A DNA stretch of 64,000 nt, taken from the NCBI GenBank assembly GCA_021234155.1, contig JAJEKV010000172.1, positions 887,627 through 951,626 on the forward strand, given 5' to 3'. The position numbers and the translations under genes are program-made. Shown here in pieces: positions 12,667 to 24,600 of the stretch (positions are counted from its first letter, which is position 1; every line of letters begins with the position of its first letter). Source of the DNA: Isoetes taiwanensis (taxonomy: Eukaryota; Streptophyta; Lycopodiopsida; Isoetales; Isoetaceae). Under the pieces are notes generated by a model, which was not told where the DNA came from, did no database searches, and worked only from the letters and a program-made list of their open reading frames with translations.

Positions 12667-15600
12667 AATGGCGATCCGATGTCTCGGATCGATGGGATCG
12701 TTTAGAATATATCGGTTTAATCATTGGTAATTTCTTGATTGAGTACAAAATGGAATTTACAATTGCTAATCTGATGAAAAAACAAGACGATGGGTATGAG
12801 CAGGATGTACATTCAAAATAAGTTTAGAAATATTTCACTTGCTTATGGAACTTCTCGTAAAAAAATTGCATGTTATGAATACCAAATGGCAATGCATCTA
12901 GTCCTGTAGCTGCATCAACACAAAGCTTTTTTTTCTTCGTGTGTGGACCGCTGCTAGATTCTTAACTCATATAATTATCCACTCCAAGTGATCCTTGTGA
13001 ACTTTGTGAAGTGATCTTTGTTTTTTGAGTACCCCAATCAAACTATTTGGAGAACCTGGTTATGTCGTTTGAGAAAAAATGCTTGCTTGCTTGTTGCTAT
13101 GTTGCTAAGATCAGTGGAATACACTATAGAAAATAGAATTTAAGTGATGTTATTCATAAAAATTAAAATTATGTCTGCCAAAAGGTGCAAATATGAAAGC
13201 AACCATAATGGACCACCTATTGACAACCTATATAAGGAATATGTGAAAACAACCTATCAACCATTGTTTAAATCATCGGGGTTGTCAAGCCAAGAAGCGA
13301 CTCTACTGGAAATAGCCATAACCATTGTCTTTTACTGTAATATGGAGCATCCACTTTATTTAACAATCAATTGTTGAATACATCATGAGGGCAAATGAGA
13401 AGATTGAGACAGTATAATAGACTTGAGTAACAGGGATAGGTTCTGTACGTACAGAATTATTTTTCTAGACATATACAGTCCAAAAATACATATTTTTAGG
13501 TAAAATACGTATTTCCTGTATTTTTTAGCTATCGGCCGGAAAAAAATATTTCGCGTTAGTTTCGCTTACGCGAGTAAGCGAAATTGAAGTTTCTTTTACG
13601 CGAAACAAAAAAAATATTTGCGTAATTGGAACAACAGTTTCGCTTATGCGAATTTTTTTTGCGTAAGTGCAGCAATTGTTTCTCTCACCTGAATTTTTTT
13701 TTTTTTTATATATGTGCAGCACCATTTTGAGTTTTTTGCACAGAAAATAGTAATTTTTCTGCGCCCTGCTCCACAAACTATGCCCTGTTTTGTTGTTTCT
13801 TACCTTTTTCTTAGTTAGCTCACCAAATGGAATGTGCAAGAACATGGGTGTATATAGGTAAAGAACAATAAAAGTTTTATCCAGACATTATCCAGACACA
13901 TGTTTCCTTAGTAAGCTTTCGAATGCTAGTGGTTTGAAGTTGGTAGACATCACATTACAAAAGCCAGATTAATCCTATGCTTGCCAGGGGTCTACGACAG
14001 TACCTATTAACACATTTGCTCATGAAGGAGCGTATAACGATTGTATCCATTTGCATTGGTGAGCCTCCTCAGAATTGAGACAAGTAGATGGAGTACAGGG
14101 TCTGCCAATGTTTCCAATGGAAGTTATTGAAGATGAGTGTTGCACTCTTTAGAGTTGCCTAGCATTTGCATCTATACGGGCACGGTATGTTGGTTGGTTA
14201 TACCTAACCAACCGCTATATATGATATGGTAGATACCATAAGTAGGGGCACTAGCATCATATACCCAAGAGGTACTAGACATGCAGCTCAATTGTGCCCT
14301 TCATCACTACACTGACATGTACAAATGTACGATTACTAGCGAACTTATTATGGCTAAAGTTTTTCCCTCGAATACCCTTCAGGCTAGGGTTTTTAAATTT
14401 TGAATAGTAATAGGTATGATATGCTTTTTTATGGATCATATAGGCCTATTTGTATGGATCCCATAGGCTTTTTGGTCTTCGTGAACAATAAAATTGAATT
14501 TAATTCAATTTTTTCTTGCAAATTAGACACCAAGATATAGTACAATATGTCCTAGAATTTTGCATTCTTGGCATCGTTCATTTATCAAAAATAACATAAC
14601 GATTCAAGAATAGGATTTTTATCCTGTTTAGTTCCCTAGATTTATGAGTCCTAACGACTGTAATCTGTGCAGCCTATGGTTTAGAATACATGCTGAGGGA
14701 TATTCAAGAACCAAGTATATAGTCACTCTTCTTCAGTGGAGTGATTGACGTGATCTACTAGTTTGCGGAAGAAATTAACAGTTCTCGTCCAAATGCAATT
14801 GGCTTGAAACTCTTAAGCACAACATTTGATTACTTGCCATCTATACAAAGTCAATCTATCATCTATAAACCATTCACTCCTTTTAAGGATAAAGTAAGCA
14901 TCATCTTCTCATGCTGAAACTAGATTCATGATGCTACTATGGTCCTTATTGTCGCAAAATGTGTCTTAATTGCTTTGGATACCATTGGCCAATTGCAAAC
15001 TTCTATATTCATTGGCTCATTTATGTGAGCTTGCTGCACTTTAGGAAAGTCTGGCAGCTCGTATAATATGCGTACAACATGTTCTGCTTCATGTCTTGAA
15101 GAGGCTGACAGTGTGGGCACCTTGTCTTCCGCTTTCCAATTGGTATGCCTGCTGTTCTCAATGACCAAATTACCACCTTCATCAATGTAAAGGGGAGCGT
15201 CATATACTGCATTGTTGGAAATTTGCCATGATGTATCACTGTTCCTCTACCATGACCATGAAATGCCATAGGTCTGGTATCTACTATTACCATTGTCTTC
15301 CTTTCGACCTAGGGGATTCACCTTTACATGATATATATATGGAATATGCATTTCTAAGGTGGCCAAAGAAAATAATAACATTAGTCGGAGTAGAGTAGAT
15401 AACTTCTTTCCACCCATCAGCGCCGTGGGAGCTGGTGTAAGTCAAGTACATCCATACTTGGTCATAAGTTTTTAGAAGATGAAATCAAGCTTAGGGGAAG
15501 TTCTCCAGGGACTACCAGTTATCGACTGGTCTTGAATCATATCTCCGACACGCACCCCAGCAGGCTTTGCCCTACCATTGCGGCATCGCCACAAAATAGT

Positions 15601-16655
15601 TCGAGATGATGACCACAACTATTTTCTACCTGGTGGAGATGTTTGATTGTGATGGATGGCCAATGGGAGACTTCTACGACGACGTCGAGATGAAGACGTC
15701 GAACTTCTGGGGGCAACACTAAGAGCTTACAGTGGAGAAGTTGTTATGGACCCAAAAGTGAGGAGAAGGCTGGGACGGAGGCTCTCTTCTTTCTCGATAA
15801 TATGGAGAAGTTTGACTCTACGTAGGTTGTTTTTGCTTGGGCGAAATAAAGTTGTGGATATGAAGATTGGGCTAGTCACGTGAGCGTCACATGTGGGCCA
15901 AATTTAGATGGGCGCATGTGTGGCCAAATTGAGAGGCCCATAAATGCCAGATTCCAAGGTCAAAAGGTGGTAAAATGGATAGCTACTATATCTGCGTGAC
16001 TAAAGCCAGGAGATTATACTTCCAGACAATCTAGGGCGTTAAGCTTGCCACGTGTACTCCTACCCTAAAAGTGCTCACTCACCATCCGATACCATTCATC
16101 TGGACCGCCCGGAAATATTATTCGACGGAATATGCTTCAAAGTCCTGGCTATGGCAGAAGCTTGTTGAGACCGGAACAAAAGTAAATTTAAACAAGTGCT
16201 CTGCCTGCCCTAAGGGGTACTCAAGGCGGCGCCGGCGGTCCTGGCGGTTTCCGGGAGTACGGTGGCCCCGATTCTTAGCCTCACGTGGTTTAGTTTGGGG
16301 CTCATGCGTCGTTTCCTGGTTTGATTCATGTACCTTCTCTTGTTAATTCTGGCCATATTTATACGCTGGAGCTTGTTTTTCTGTTATGGCATACCTTTTG
16401 GAGCTTGAAACAGCATTATGGCCTCGTATTTTATCTTCTGGCCAAGTCCGGAGCACGGATTCACCATGATTCCTCGAATTTTCGCCATTTCTTGAAACAG
16501 TCAGCTGTGCTTCCAAAGATGGGAGGCAAATTAGCCAGGGTTTTGGATTTCTGGTGAAGGGCTGGGCAATGCATGTTTGATGGCTACATTTTGGAGTAAT
16601 TGTTGAAGGTAAGCGACACATTTTGTGGCTTCCAAGTTACTTGAAATCATCTTCG
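12667..16655. other. Intergenic; no supported gene; probable ADNT1 upstream region at its end
   Basis: No ORF here shows a recognisable family. A cluster of CGCTTA/TAAGCG palindromes lies at 13545-13665 (listed separately). Minus-strand ORFs at 14926-15293 and 15537-15719 look non-coding. From about 15900 to 16655 is the probable promoter and leader of ADNT1. A GAAG|GTAAGC sequence at 16605-16614 resembles a splice donor, but no matching acceptor precedes the chosen ATG, so I do not call a leader intron. Confidence 0.4.
13545..13665. repeat. Cluster of TTCGCTTACGCGAA-type palindromes
   Basis: TTTCGCTTACGCGAGTAAGCG followed by AAA forms a perfect inverted repeat. Further half-sites follow: TTTTACGCGAAA, TTGCGTAA, TTTCGCTTATGCGAA and TTTGCGTAAG. 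The TTCGCTTA half-site resembles the subterminal palindromes of the two MULEs in this window, but no matching terminal repeat was found here. Confidence 0.45.
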
Positions 16656-18653
16656 ATGGTCCTACCTAAGAATTACGAGGATGGAACCGAACCAGAGGAA
16701 GTTCGAGTACGAAGGAGCAACGCTGCATATTGCCAGCCATATGCTGACGGAAAAGAAACTGCAGCTGAAACACTTGTATCATTTGCTGGAGAGGCAAAAC
16801 TGGCCACACAGGATGTCAAAGCACCGGGGAATGCCCTTTTATCCATATGCAAATCTCTTATAGCTGGAGGAGTCGCAGGAGGAGTGTACGTATTGAATTT
16901 TTCTTTCTTTCTTTCTAGTTCTTTCTTAATCCTAAGTTGATCCTCTGCTCTTTATTTTTGTTTGGTTATAATATCTGTTATGACATAATCAAGAATATTT
17001 GATTGCAGGTCCAGAACAGCTGTGGCACCTTTGGAACGCATGAAAATTTTGCTTCAAGTGAGTGTCATTACTATATTTGTTACAGATATCCCCTTCTAAG
17101 CTTGTCCTTTTGAATTCTGTTCTGGGTTTGTTTTTACTAAGCCATTTCTACTCTGTAGGTCCAAAACCCATATAATCCTCAATACAGTGGAACACTTCAA
17201 GGCTTAAAGATAATCTGGGGGCAAGAGGGTATGCGTGGATTCTTTAAAGGCAATGGCACTAATTGTGTACGCATTGTACCAAATTCTGCTGTTAAGTTCT
17301 ACAGCTATGAACAAGCTTCAAGGTCTGTGGCCATTGGTTATATATTTCATGTTTTTAATCCTGATTTACAACAATATCACATAGTGTATATTTTTTTTCA
17401 TATTTGTGGTTCCATGATTAGTGTATTTTCTAGTCTGTGAAAGATTTTACTGCAGTGATTTTAATTTTTTTCTCTGTTTAAATAGGGCAATCTTATGGCT
17501 CTATCGACAACAAGCAGGTTGTGGTAAGTACATCCTTTCTTATTGCTTTTTTCTTGCTCTAATTCATCTGAATAGTGCCTCTGTCTGGATGTTCAGAAAA
17601 TGCAGAGCTTACACCTGTTCTTCGGCTTTGTGCTGGAGCTTGTGCTGGTATTATTGCCATGTCTGCTACTTATCCACTAGATATGGTGAGAGGGCGTTTG
17701 ACAGTTCAGGTTAGTTATTTCGCTATGTATCTTCAAGTGATTTATTGTGTTCAAGAGATCAATGTTTGGAACATTGCAGACGGCGTCTTCGGGGAAATAT
17801 AGAGGCATGGTCCATGCAACCTCTACTATTGTAAAGGAGGAGGGCTTGAGAGCATTATACAAAGGCTGGCTTCCATCTGTCATTGGAGTGGTAAGGTTAC
17901 CTCTGATCCATTCCTGGCTTGTTCCTATTAAATGCATGTTCATTTTGATTTAAAAAACAATTTCATAGACATCTGGATGTAATGATACTTAATGTAAAAT
18001 ACAGGAGGATATCATAGATGGTCTATTAGCTATTTCTTTTGCCATGGGCTTTTCTATCAACAATCTATGATGCTTTGAGATTTTTTCTTGCCTGCAACAA
18101 AGGATGTTAACGTTGATAATCTCTTGTGTGGCTTATATTTGCAGGTACCGTATGTTGGTCTCAATTTTGCTGTATATGAGACTTTAAAAGATTGGGTTGT
18201 AAAAGGTTCTACCTTTGACGCTAAGGATGATTCTGAATTGAGTGTAGTAACAAAGCTAGGATGTGGTGCCGTAGCTGGAACAGTTGGTCAGACTGTTGCA
18301 TACCCCTTGGATGTTGTCCGTCGGCGGATGCAAATGGTTGGTTGGAAAGATGCATCACCCATTGTGACTGCAGATGGGAAGATGGCAGCTCCAGTTCAGT
18401 ACGACGGTATGGTGGATGCTTTTAGAAAGACTGTAAGAAACGAGGGTTTTGGTGCACTTTACAAGGGGCTGCTTCCGAACTCTGTGAAGGTTGCCTTATT
18501 TTTAATGCTTAGTTTGTTACCTTCCTTATGCCTACTGATAACATTTGATGTTGATTTGATCTGTTGCAGGTCGTGCCATCTATAGCTTTAGCATTTGTGA
18601 CATATGAAATCATGAAGGACCTCCTTGGAGTTGAGATTCGGATAACTGATTAG
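16656..18653 (+). CDS. ADNT1: Mitochondrial adenine nucleotide transporter ADNT1-type (mitochondrial carrier family)
   Basis: Inner-membrane carrier that exchanges adenine nucleotides (in the family, AMP/ATP/ADP) between cytosol and mitochondrial matrix. Exons by frame and GT/AG: 16656-16885, 17009-17057, 17159-17322, 17486-17523, 17597-17709, 17780-17890, 18145-18489, 18570-18653; 1134 nt, 377 codons. Three carrier repeats are visible. Signature motifs: PLERMK in repeat 1, YPLDMVRGR in repeat 2, YPLDVVRRRMQ in repeat 3, each with its glycine-rich partner (FKGNGTN, YKGWLPS, YKGLLPN). It ends GVEIRITD. The N-terminus is about 40 residues longer than Arabidopsis ADNT1 and begins MVLPKNYEDG; the frame is open further upstream, but 16656 is the first ATG. 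No frameshifts. The 3' end is tandemly triplicated just downstream. Family identity is strong; the symbol rests on remembered similarity. Confidence 0.92.
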
Positions 18654-18928
18654 GTGGTCTTTTCTTGTAACCCCTCTGGTTTATGAATTACAGAGCTTGA
18701 ATCTGACCTCCTTGGAGTTGAGATTCGAATTACTGATTAGGTGGTCTTTTTTCGTAATCCTTCTGGTTTATGAGTTACAAAACTTGAATCCAGCTTGCTC
18801 TCAAATGCTGCCCTTATTTGGCGAGATTCGGATAACTGATTAGGTGGTCTTTTTTTGTAACCCTTCTGGTTTATGAGTTACAAAGATTGAATCCAGCTTG
18901 CTCTCAAATGCTGCCCTTATTTGCCCCT
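18618..18928 (+). repeat. Three tandem copies of the ADNT1 3' end and 3' UTR
   Basis: Units start at about 18618, 18705 and 18822. Each contains GAGATTCG, ACTGATTAGGTGGTCTTTT, a CCTTCTGGTTTATGA-type block and TTGAATC. Units 2 and 3 also share CAGCTTGCTCTCAAATGCTG. The first unit includes the real last codons and stop (18651-18653); the others carry copies of them in the UTR. Confidence 0.85.
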
Positions 18929-19193
18929 GATAATTGCAGATTTACTACTTTGTTGTTGGCTTTTGTTCTTGATTCAACGTGAGTATACCTTAATAATTTT
19001 GTGAATATTCTATAGACTAAAACTCATTTATAAGCACTTTGCAGCAACTCAATTATGAAATGAACCATTACAGATGAAACGAGCAAATATCCCTCCAAAA
19101 CGCTCGTATGGTTGTATTCAGTACAAAAAATGAGGGGGGTGGTGAAGCCATACTACAAATAAGAATAGAATTTAGAAGATTGTTGAACACCAC

Positions 19194-20001
19194 CAGGGTT
19201 CAAGTTTGACGGCTTTCATGCCTGTTTTTGGCCTTTTTGCCCGTCAAAACAGGCAGCAAAAAAAATTGCCCTGCATATGAAGGGTAACAAATATCAATTT
19301 GCCTATCATATAGAAAGGCAAAAAACAAATGTGCATGTCATTTGAAAGGTCGCGAATATAAATTTGCCTTTCATTTTGGTATAAGTATTAGGGTTATTTT
19401 ATAGGCAAATGTACCTTACCTCTAATAGAATAATGAATTAGGTAACATTAAATTTTTTATTTTTTTTTAAACTTCTACATTCCGATTCCTCCTACATTCT
19501 CCAATTTCCCAACGAATCCACCAATTTGGAAAATCCGAGTCATTTTTCCTCTGCCGCCACCGCATCACGGTCTTTTTGATGAAGTCGGTAATACTCAAAG
19601 CATTTTTTTTTTCTCTCCCCTTCACAAAATGACGTTCGTGTGTAGAGTCTTGTGGGCCTGAGTCCGTGGCGTGGTTTTTCACCATGTTTCAGGTCGAAGC
19701 GGCCGCCGAAAGCGTAGAGAGGCCGTCATTGTCTTTGTCATCGAGATTCACCAATAGACATTAACCAGAGCCCCACATCTGCTACTTTTAACTTTTTAAG
19801 AGTTTATTTTATTTATATTAGTAGTTACTAAACGTAGCTTTTTGTTCTAAGTTTTTAATTGAAAAACAATCTTCCGTCAATTAAAAATTTTGTATGTCAG
19901 TTGAAAAGTTCAAATTGATCAGCATTCTGTCATATGAAAAACCAAAAAAAAAAGTGCCTGTCATTGGAAAATTAGCGGGTGCCCGTCAAACTTGAACCCT
20001 G
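19194..20001. mobile_element. Non-autonomous hAT-type transposon (808 bp)
   Basis: Terminal inverted repeats CAGGGTTCAAGTTTGACGG and CCGTCAAACTTGAACCCTG are perfect over 19 bp. The flanks carry the identical 8-bp duplication AACACCAC (19186-19193 and 20002-20009). CAGGG termini with an 8-bp duplication are characteristic of hAT elements. There is no transposase. The interior has repeated variants of AAATTTGCCTTTCAT-like sequence near both ends, typical of hAT subterminal motifs. Confidence 0.85.
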
Positions 20002-20820
20002 AACACCACTGATCACATGAATTTTGATTGAGCAATCATTATTGTGAAGTTTTGCAAGCTTCTAAGCCCTGTCTTGTCTTTTTGCACGTAATCACCTAAT
20101 TGTTCTTGCTTTTAATGTTTTCTTTTTTCTTCACATATCATATTTTGGGTTGTTTGAAGAGCAAACCCTTGGGAGGTGGGGTTGATGGAATGTGCCATAA
20201 TGCCATTTGATCTTGTTGGATGTGGTCCGAGATTGAAAAGTGTACTTGTCTTATTTAGCATAAGAGGCTTTGTTGCCGACCATTTGCTTAGGCAGCATTA
20301 GGGCATATTTTCACCGTCGATTTTTTGTATTAATGATGTCATTAAAACTTTGGGAGTGCTGGATTTGCAACATATGTCTATGGCAAAGTGAGCTGCGTGT
20401 GTTCTTGCGTGAAAGGTTGCTGGCCTGTTCTGGTCCTTGTGCTACTTTGCTTAGGGGACCGTGGAACAGAATCGAGGGTCGTAGCTATGTACCTTTCTAT
20501 TGAGCTATATAAGCAAGGGAAACACAAGGTTTGGAGATCATTTTGCTCTATGTTTCCCTTTTTTGCGATGATTTTCTTTCTACTATGTCTCCCCTTTTGC
20601 TTTGCTGTGTTTAATGGATATGTTAATAGCTCCGACAAGGGGCTAAAAGGTCGTCTAACTTTGTGGCCAATAGTTTATGCAAGGTATAGAGCAGGGTCCA
20701 TCTATAGATTTAAATTGTATGGAAAATTGAAGGGCATTCATAGCTTTTTATTTTTCTTGGGCTTATGCAATTGGCTCAAGCATCAATTTGTAGCCCATTT
20801 CCAGCATGCTCTAAACTATC
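20002..20820. other. No gene seen between hAT and LTR element
   Basis: An open frame of 166 codons at 20388-20888 (+) runs into the LTR and is hydrophobic and cysteine-rich without family resemblance. I treat it as chance. Confidence 0.4.
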
Positions 20821-20825
20821 TCGGT
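20821..20825. other. Target-site duplication, left (TCGGT)
   Basis: Identical to 28057-28061; 5 bp is the usual size for LTR retrotransposon integration. Confidence 0.85.
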
Positions 20826-22395
20826 TGTGACGTTCTGAGTATTTATACGGCCAGTAAAGGTACGCCACCATGGGGTATTGTAACCTAGGGGGTTGACCTA
20901 AAAGGGATTAAATTACTAATTTAATTATTAAGGAAAACCTATAATTAAGGAATTAATATCTAGGTGGGTTAATTAAGTTAATTAATGGTTTAGGAAGGCG
21001 CCACTTGGCCAAACTCGATTGGCCAGCATGGGAAATGCTAATTTGGGCCATCAAGGTGGATCACTATCCCACTTGACCCCAAACCGACCCAGGAGAAGGA
21101 GCAGTTGAGCGCCCAAGTACCTGGAACTGTTGCTGAACACCCCCGTGGTTGCTGAACACGCAGATTCTGAGAGATGGAGGCGCCTCATGACAATGGATCG
21201 AGTTGGAACTCGGGTTAGTAGATAATCTAGTTGATATCTTTAAGGATAGAGCTTCAGTTAAGTTCTTTGAGTCTTCTCTGGTTGTTCTTACTTAGGATTA
21301 ACCCTTCTTTGATATTTAGGATTTACATTTCGATTATGGATTATGTTTATTACGGATGGATGGATGTGTTTATGAAAGTAGCTCTGTTAAACTTCCATAA
21401 AGCCGGGATTAGAGGGGGCTAGAGACCTCTGTGCCATATGCTTTAGTATGCTCCTAGTAGCTCCTTTAATTCCCAATTATTGCGGCCTGTGCACCAGAGC
21501 TCACCGAGTCGTGGATGCTATGGAATTGCTTAGCACCAGAGAAGGGACGCAGTGGTGAAGTGGGGGCGGGGTCTTGCACGAACATAAAAGGCTCCTGAGA
21601 CTCCTACAGTGGGCTAGGCCTGATAGCCGGTCACGTAGAGGGCCGGGTATGGGTCTGACACTCCCTGGGTGCAGAGGTGTGACCCGTATGGGGCACCCTG
21701 TGCTTTGAGTAGATTTAGGGTGAGTAAGTCGGGTACGGATGCGGGGGTCGCTGATGCGGCACGTATTCTCTAGCTCACCCATGGAACCACTGTGATCCTG
21801 GAAGGGGACACTTCCCTGACCTGCCTCATCGGACCAGGGCTTCATGAACCCTAGAGTAGGCTCGAAGGGTGATACCTTGAGTCTGCGTCTCCGGAAGGCT
21901 ATATTGATGCCATAGCATGATTCGACTCATCTGCAAAGTGTGCACAGGAGGGGCGGATGGAGTGGACAACCCTAGCCGATGTTCTATGCCAGCCAACGCC
22001 ACGTCAAGATTCGGTCTGCTGATCTCTTGAGACCTAGCCGTCAGTCGATCCTCACTGGAGTCTGAGCCGGGGTAGAACCATGGGTTTGGGGTGTTTTCCC
22101 TAGTATTAAATGCATCTTCTTTGTTGTTGTCGGTTGGATGGATGTGCCACCCTTCGTGGTGGTATCTTATGATATGATTATGCTGTGTGCTAACCTTGTA
22201 TTCACGCTTCCACGACATAGGAGCCCCATTGAAGGCGTGGGCCGAATGACCCCTCTGTGTCCTTCACTCGAGCATCTTCTTAGAGATGGCCCGAGTTAGA
22301 CGGAGGGCCCTGCTCGTGGCGAGTTGGTCGCCATGGGAGGGGAAAGTCCCCGTATGTATACGTCCGAGTGCCGTATACATTCAGGGAGCGTCACA
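20826..22395 (+). repeat. 5' LTR (1570 bp)
   Basis: Begins TGTGACGTTC and ends GCGTCACA, giving inverted termini TGTGACG/CGTCACA. It matches 26469-28056 along its length. Minus-strand ORFs of 114 and 130 codons inside both LTRs are shadows, conserved only because the LTRs are duplicates. This LTR lacks about 28 bp near position 20 that the 3' LTR has, and carries an extra GCTGAACAC-containing duplication near 21150. Confidence 0.9.
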
Positions 22396-22396
22396 G

Positions 22397-22408
22397 TGGT
22401 ATCAGAGC
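22397..22408 (+). other. Primer binding site for initiator tRNA-Met
   Basis: TGGTATCAGAGC, one base after the left LTR, is complementary to the 3' end of plant initiator tRNA-Met and is the commonest plant LTR-element primer site. Confidence 0.92.
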
Positions 22409-23083
22409 CGTGATTTCAGATGCTCGAAATCATAGCACTGACCAAACCCTAACTCGTTAGCTCGGTAGTTAGGTGGGAGTCTAAGCTAGTGTGATTGTTT
22501 AGCTCTTTGATGTCTGGTTTTGTGCTAGGTTAAGGTAATAGATTGTAAGTTTCTAGGAATATTAGGGCGACTGGAGGACCCAAGTTTGGAAGGGCTATAA
22601 CTTTTTGTAGGTAGCTCGGATGAAGGCGAAAATGGCTCCAATGGATCGAGCACCTCCCAGATACCCTAGGGGGCACGCCTCCCGAGGGCGGAAAGTCAAC
22701 AGCAAGCCGGAAAATCAAAAGGGACGCTGCTGTCGTCCGAGGTGTTTCTTTCGAAGAATTAGGAGCGTATAACGCTCGCAGCGCCCATACGGTCCCACGT
22801 ACTTTTATACGCGCCCGTTTTTTTTTTTTTTTAAAAATTTGAAAATTTTTATTAAAAAGTTAAAAGTTAAATTCAAATTTTGTGTACTTTTTTAAAAGTG
22901 TGTTTCTTTGCACGACTTCCTATCGCCATAGCCGCCGGACTTGAGCTCCTTTTCCACCATAGCCGACCTTCACTGGTACCTCGCAACCACCCTAAACCCT
23001 TAGCGCCTTCGCCTACCCGCTAGCGCCACCTATTCAAGCTTGAGCGCCCTACTTCTTCTCTTTTGCTATCCGTCGCCAGTGCT
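22409..23083. other. Untranslated leader of the LTR element
   Basis: No sustained ORF. There is a T-run near 22818-22832 followed by AT-rich sequence, then a CT-rich stretch with GCCTTCGCC/CGCCACC-like wording before the first candidate ATG. Confidence 0.4.
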
Positions 23084-24383
23084 ATGATGCCGCGCTTCAA
23101 GCTCACCGTGGATCTAAACAAGGCGACTGTCTTCCAGCTGTTTAGCGTCCTATTAGACTATCTTTCGGATGATGACCCTATGATCGACACTGTTCTAAAC
23201 ATATTAGTTATTTCACTGAAGGCCGTAGAATCCCTTACCCCATTCATTTCAATGACCGCTTCCTCATGAAGCTAAACGCTGCAGATCAACCCTACACCCT
23301 TGTAGAGCAGCCTGATCAAGCTTGGGCCCTTGTTAAGTTCTATCCACAAGCCGGTCCCGAGGAGGATCCCGCGGAGCTTATCCGGACAGAGGCCCAACGG
23401 ATTCAGCTCCTTGCTAGGATGGAAGACCTTCAGCAAATAGCTAGTGGCCTACCAGAAGAGCGGGCTACCCGTTTCTATTACCTGGGTAAGGGCCATGTGC
23501 TTATGTACGTAAGAGACCATTACACCCTTCCTACTTTCTTTAGGAACGAAGAACTTTATAGCTTCATTTTTGAAAATGTCCCACCTAGTTTCAACCAAGA
23601 TCGCATGGACCTTGTGCAAGCGGACATGCGAGCTCGCTCGGCCCGGTACCATACGGAGATTGCCAGGCGGGTACAAGTGCGCTTGAACAAAGAGGCCCGG
23701 GATGCTGAGAAGGAGAGGCTCCATAAGCAAGAGGAGGATGCCCAAAACCAGCAGGGGGACCAACAAGTTGACCAAATAGGGGACCGGGTCGGGGGGGACC
23801 AAAAAGTTGATCTACGGGGGATCGTAATGTTGACCACAATATAGATCAACATGTGGGTCAGGGCGGAGGCCAGAATAGGAAGAATAGGGAGTGGGGTAAT
23901 AGGAAGAGGAAGAATACAAAACCCGTAAAGGGGGGTGTGGATTACAAGACCCGCTTGCAGAAGAATGCCACCATTGCCAAGAAGACATCGGCTCGAGATC
24001 GGAGCAAATCGCTCACGGGCAAAAGCATCCGACAAACCGTGGGAAATCCATCCCATTATTGAAGCAAACCGCAAGCCGCGGAAGCCCCATAGATTTCGGA
24101 CCGGCACGGTGGCTCTTCTCGAGAGATCGTAAAGTATCGAAAGACCATTGAGCCATTGATTCGCTTGGCTCCCTTTTCCGCCGGCTTGTTCGAAATTGCC
24201 CAGGAGTTTAAAACCGACCTGAGGTTCCAAGTCTTTGCAATCCTCGCACTCCAGGAGGCTGCCGAGGCTTACCTCATAGAGATTTTGAGCGACGCCAACC
24301 TCTGCGCCATTCATGCAAAGAGGGTTACCATAATGCCCAAGGACCTCCAGCTAGCACGAAGGATCCGAGGGGAGTTTCGGTGA
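23084..24383 (+). pseudogene. LTR-element protein with C-terminal histone H3 fold, frameshifted
   Basis: Three overlapping frames read as one decayed protein of about 430 residues. The N-terminal part (23084 to about 23815, e.g. FTEGRRIPYPIHFNDRF and RFYYLGKGHVLMYVRDHY) is unrecognised and could be gag-derived. A Q/D/G/R-rich basic linker follows (to about 23960). Then comes a tail-like stretch with KTSARDRSKS and TGKSIRQ, recalling the H3 tail. The H3 core follows: [15 protein letters not shown] (24079-24123), then [44 protein letters not shown] and RRIRGEFR before the stop at 24381. All three histone-fold helices and the [10 protein letters not shown] loop are present and closer to canonical H3 than to CENH3. 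Breaks: near 23190 and 23815, near 24040-24060, and a GA dinucleotide duplication at about 24122. Confidence 0.8.
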
Positions 24384-24600
24384 CTAGGCGACTTTCTTTC
24401 TTTTGTTGTAAAACTATTGTGAACTTATCTATGTAAAATATTCTCATTTTGACGTTGTAAATATAAAAATGTCTTTTTCCACCACTTGGTGTGTATTTAA
24501 ATATAAATTATTAATTAAATAATAATTTTTAATAATAATTTCGGGAAACGTGCCGAAAAGTATAAAGCCCTTTTTGGCTCATTAGGGTTTCATTCCCTTC
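24384..24600. promoter_or_regulatory. AT-rich spacer with TATA-like box and leader before the second ORF
   Basis: After the H3 stop comes an AT-rich stretch with AATAATTTTTAATAATAATT. AGTATAAAGCC follows at about 24558, then a CTCATTAGGGTTTCATTCCC leader. This arrangement resembles the end of one plant gene and the promoter of another. Inference only. Confidence 0.35.

Noticed and set aside
21501-22218. Minus-strand ORFs of 114 and 130 codons, repeated at 27138-27879
   Set aside because: They lie within the two LTRs, and the repetition is explained by LTR duplication. No family resemblance or splice context.
23449-24314. Minus-strand ORFs of 117, 82 and 252 codons opposite the H3-fold protein
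   Set aside because: Shadow frames of the plus-strand coding region, which has recognisable protein sequence.
24061-24383. Centromeric H3 (CENH3) as the source of the histone fold
   Set aside because: The segment keeps canonical H3 wording such as TDLRFQ and TIMPKD rather than the divergent, longer loop 1 typical of CENH3.
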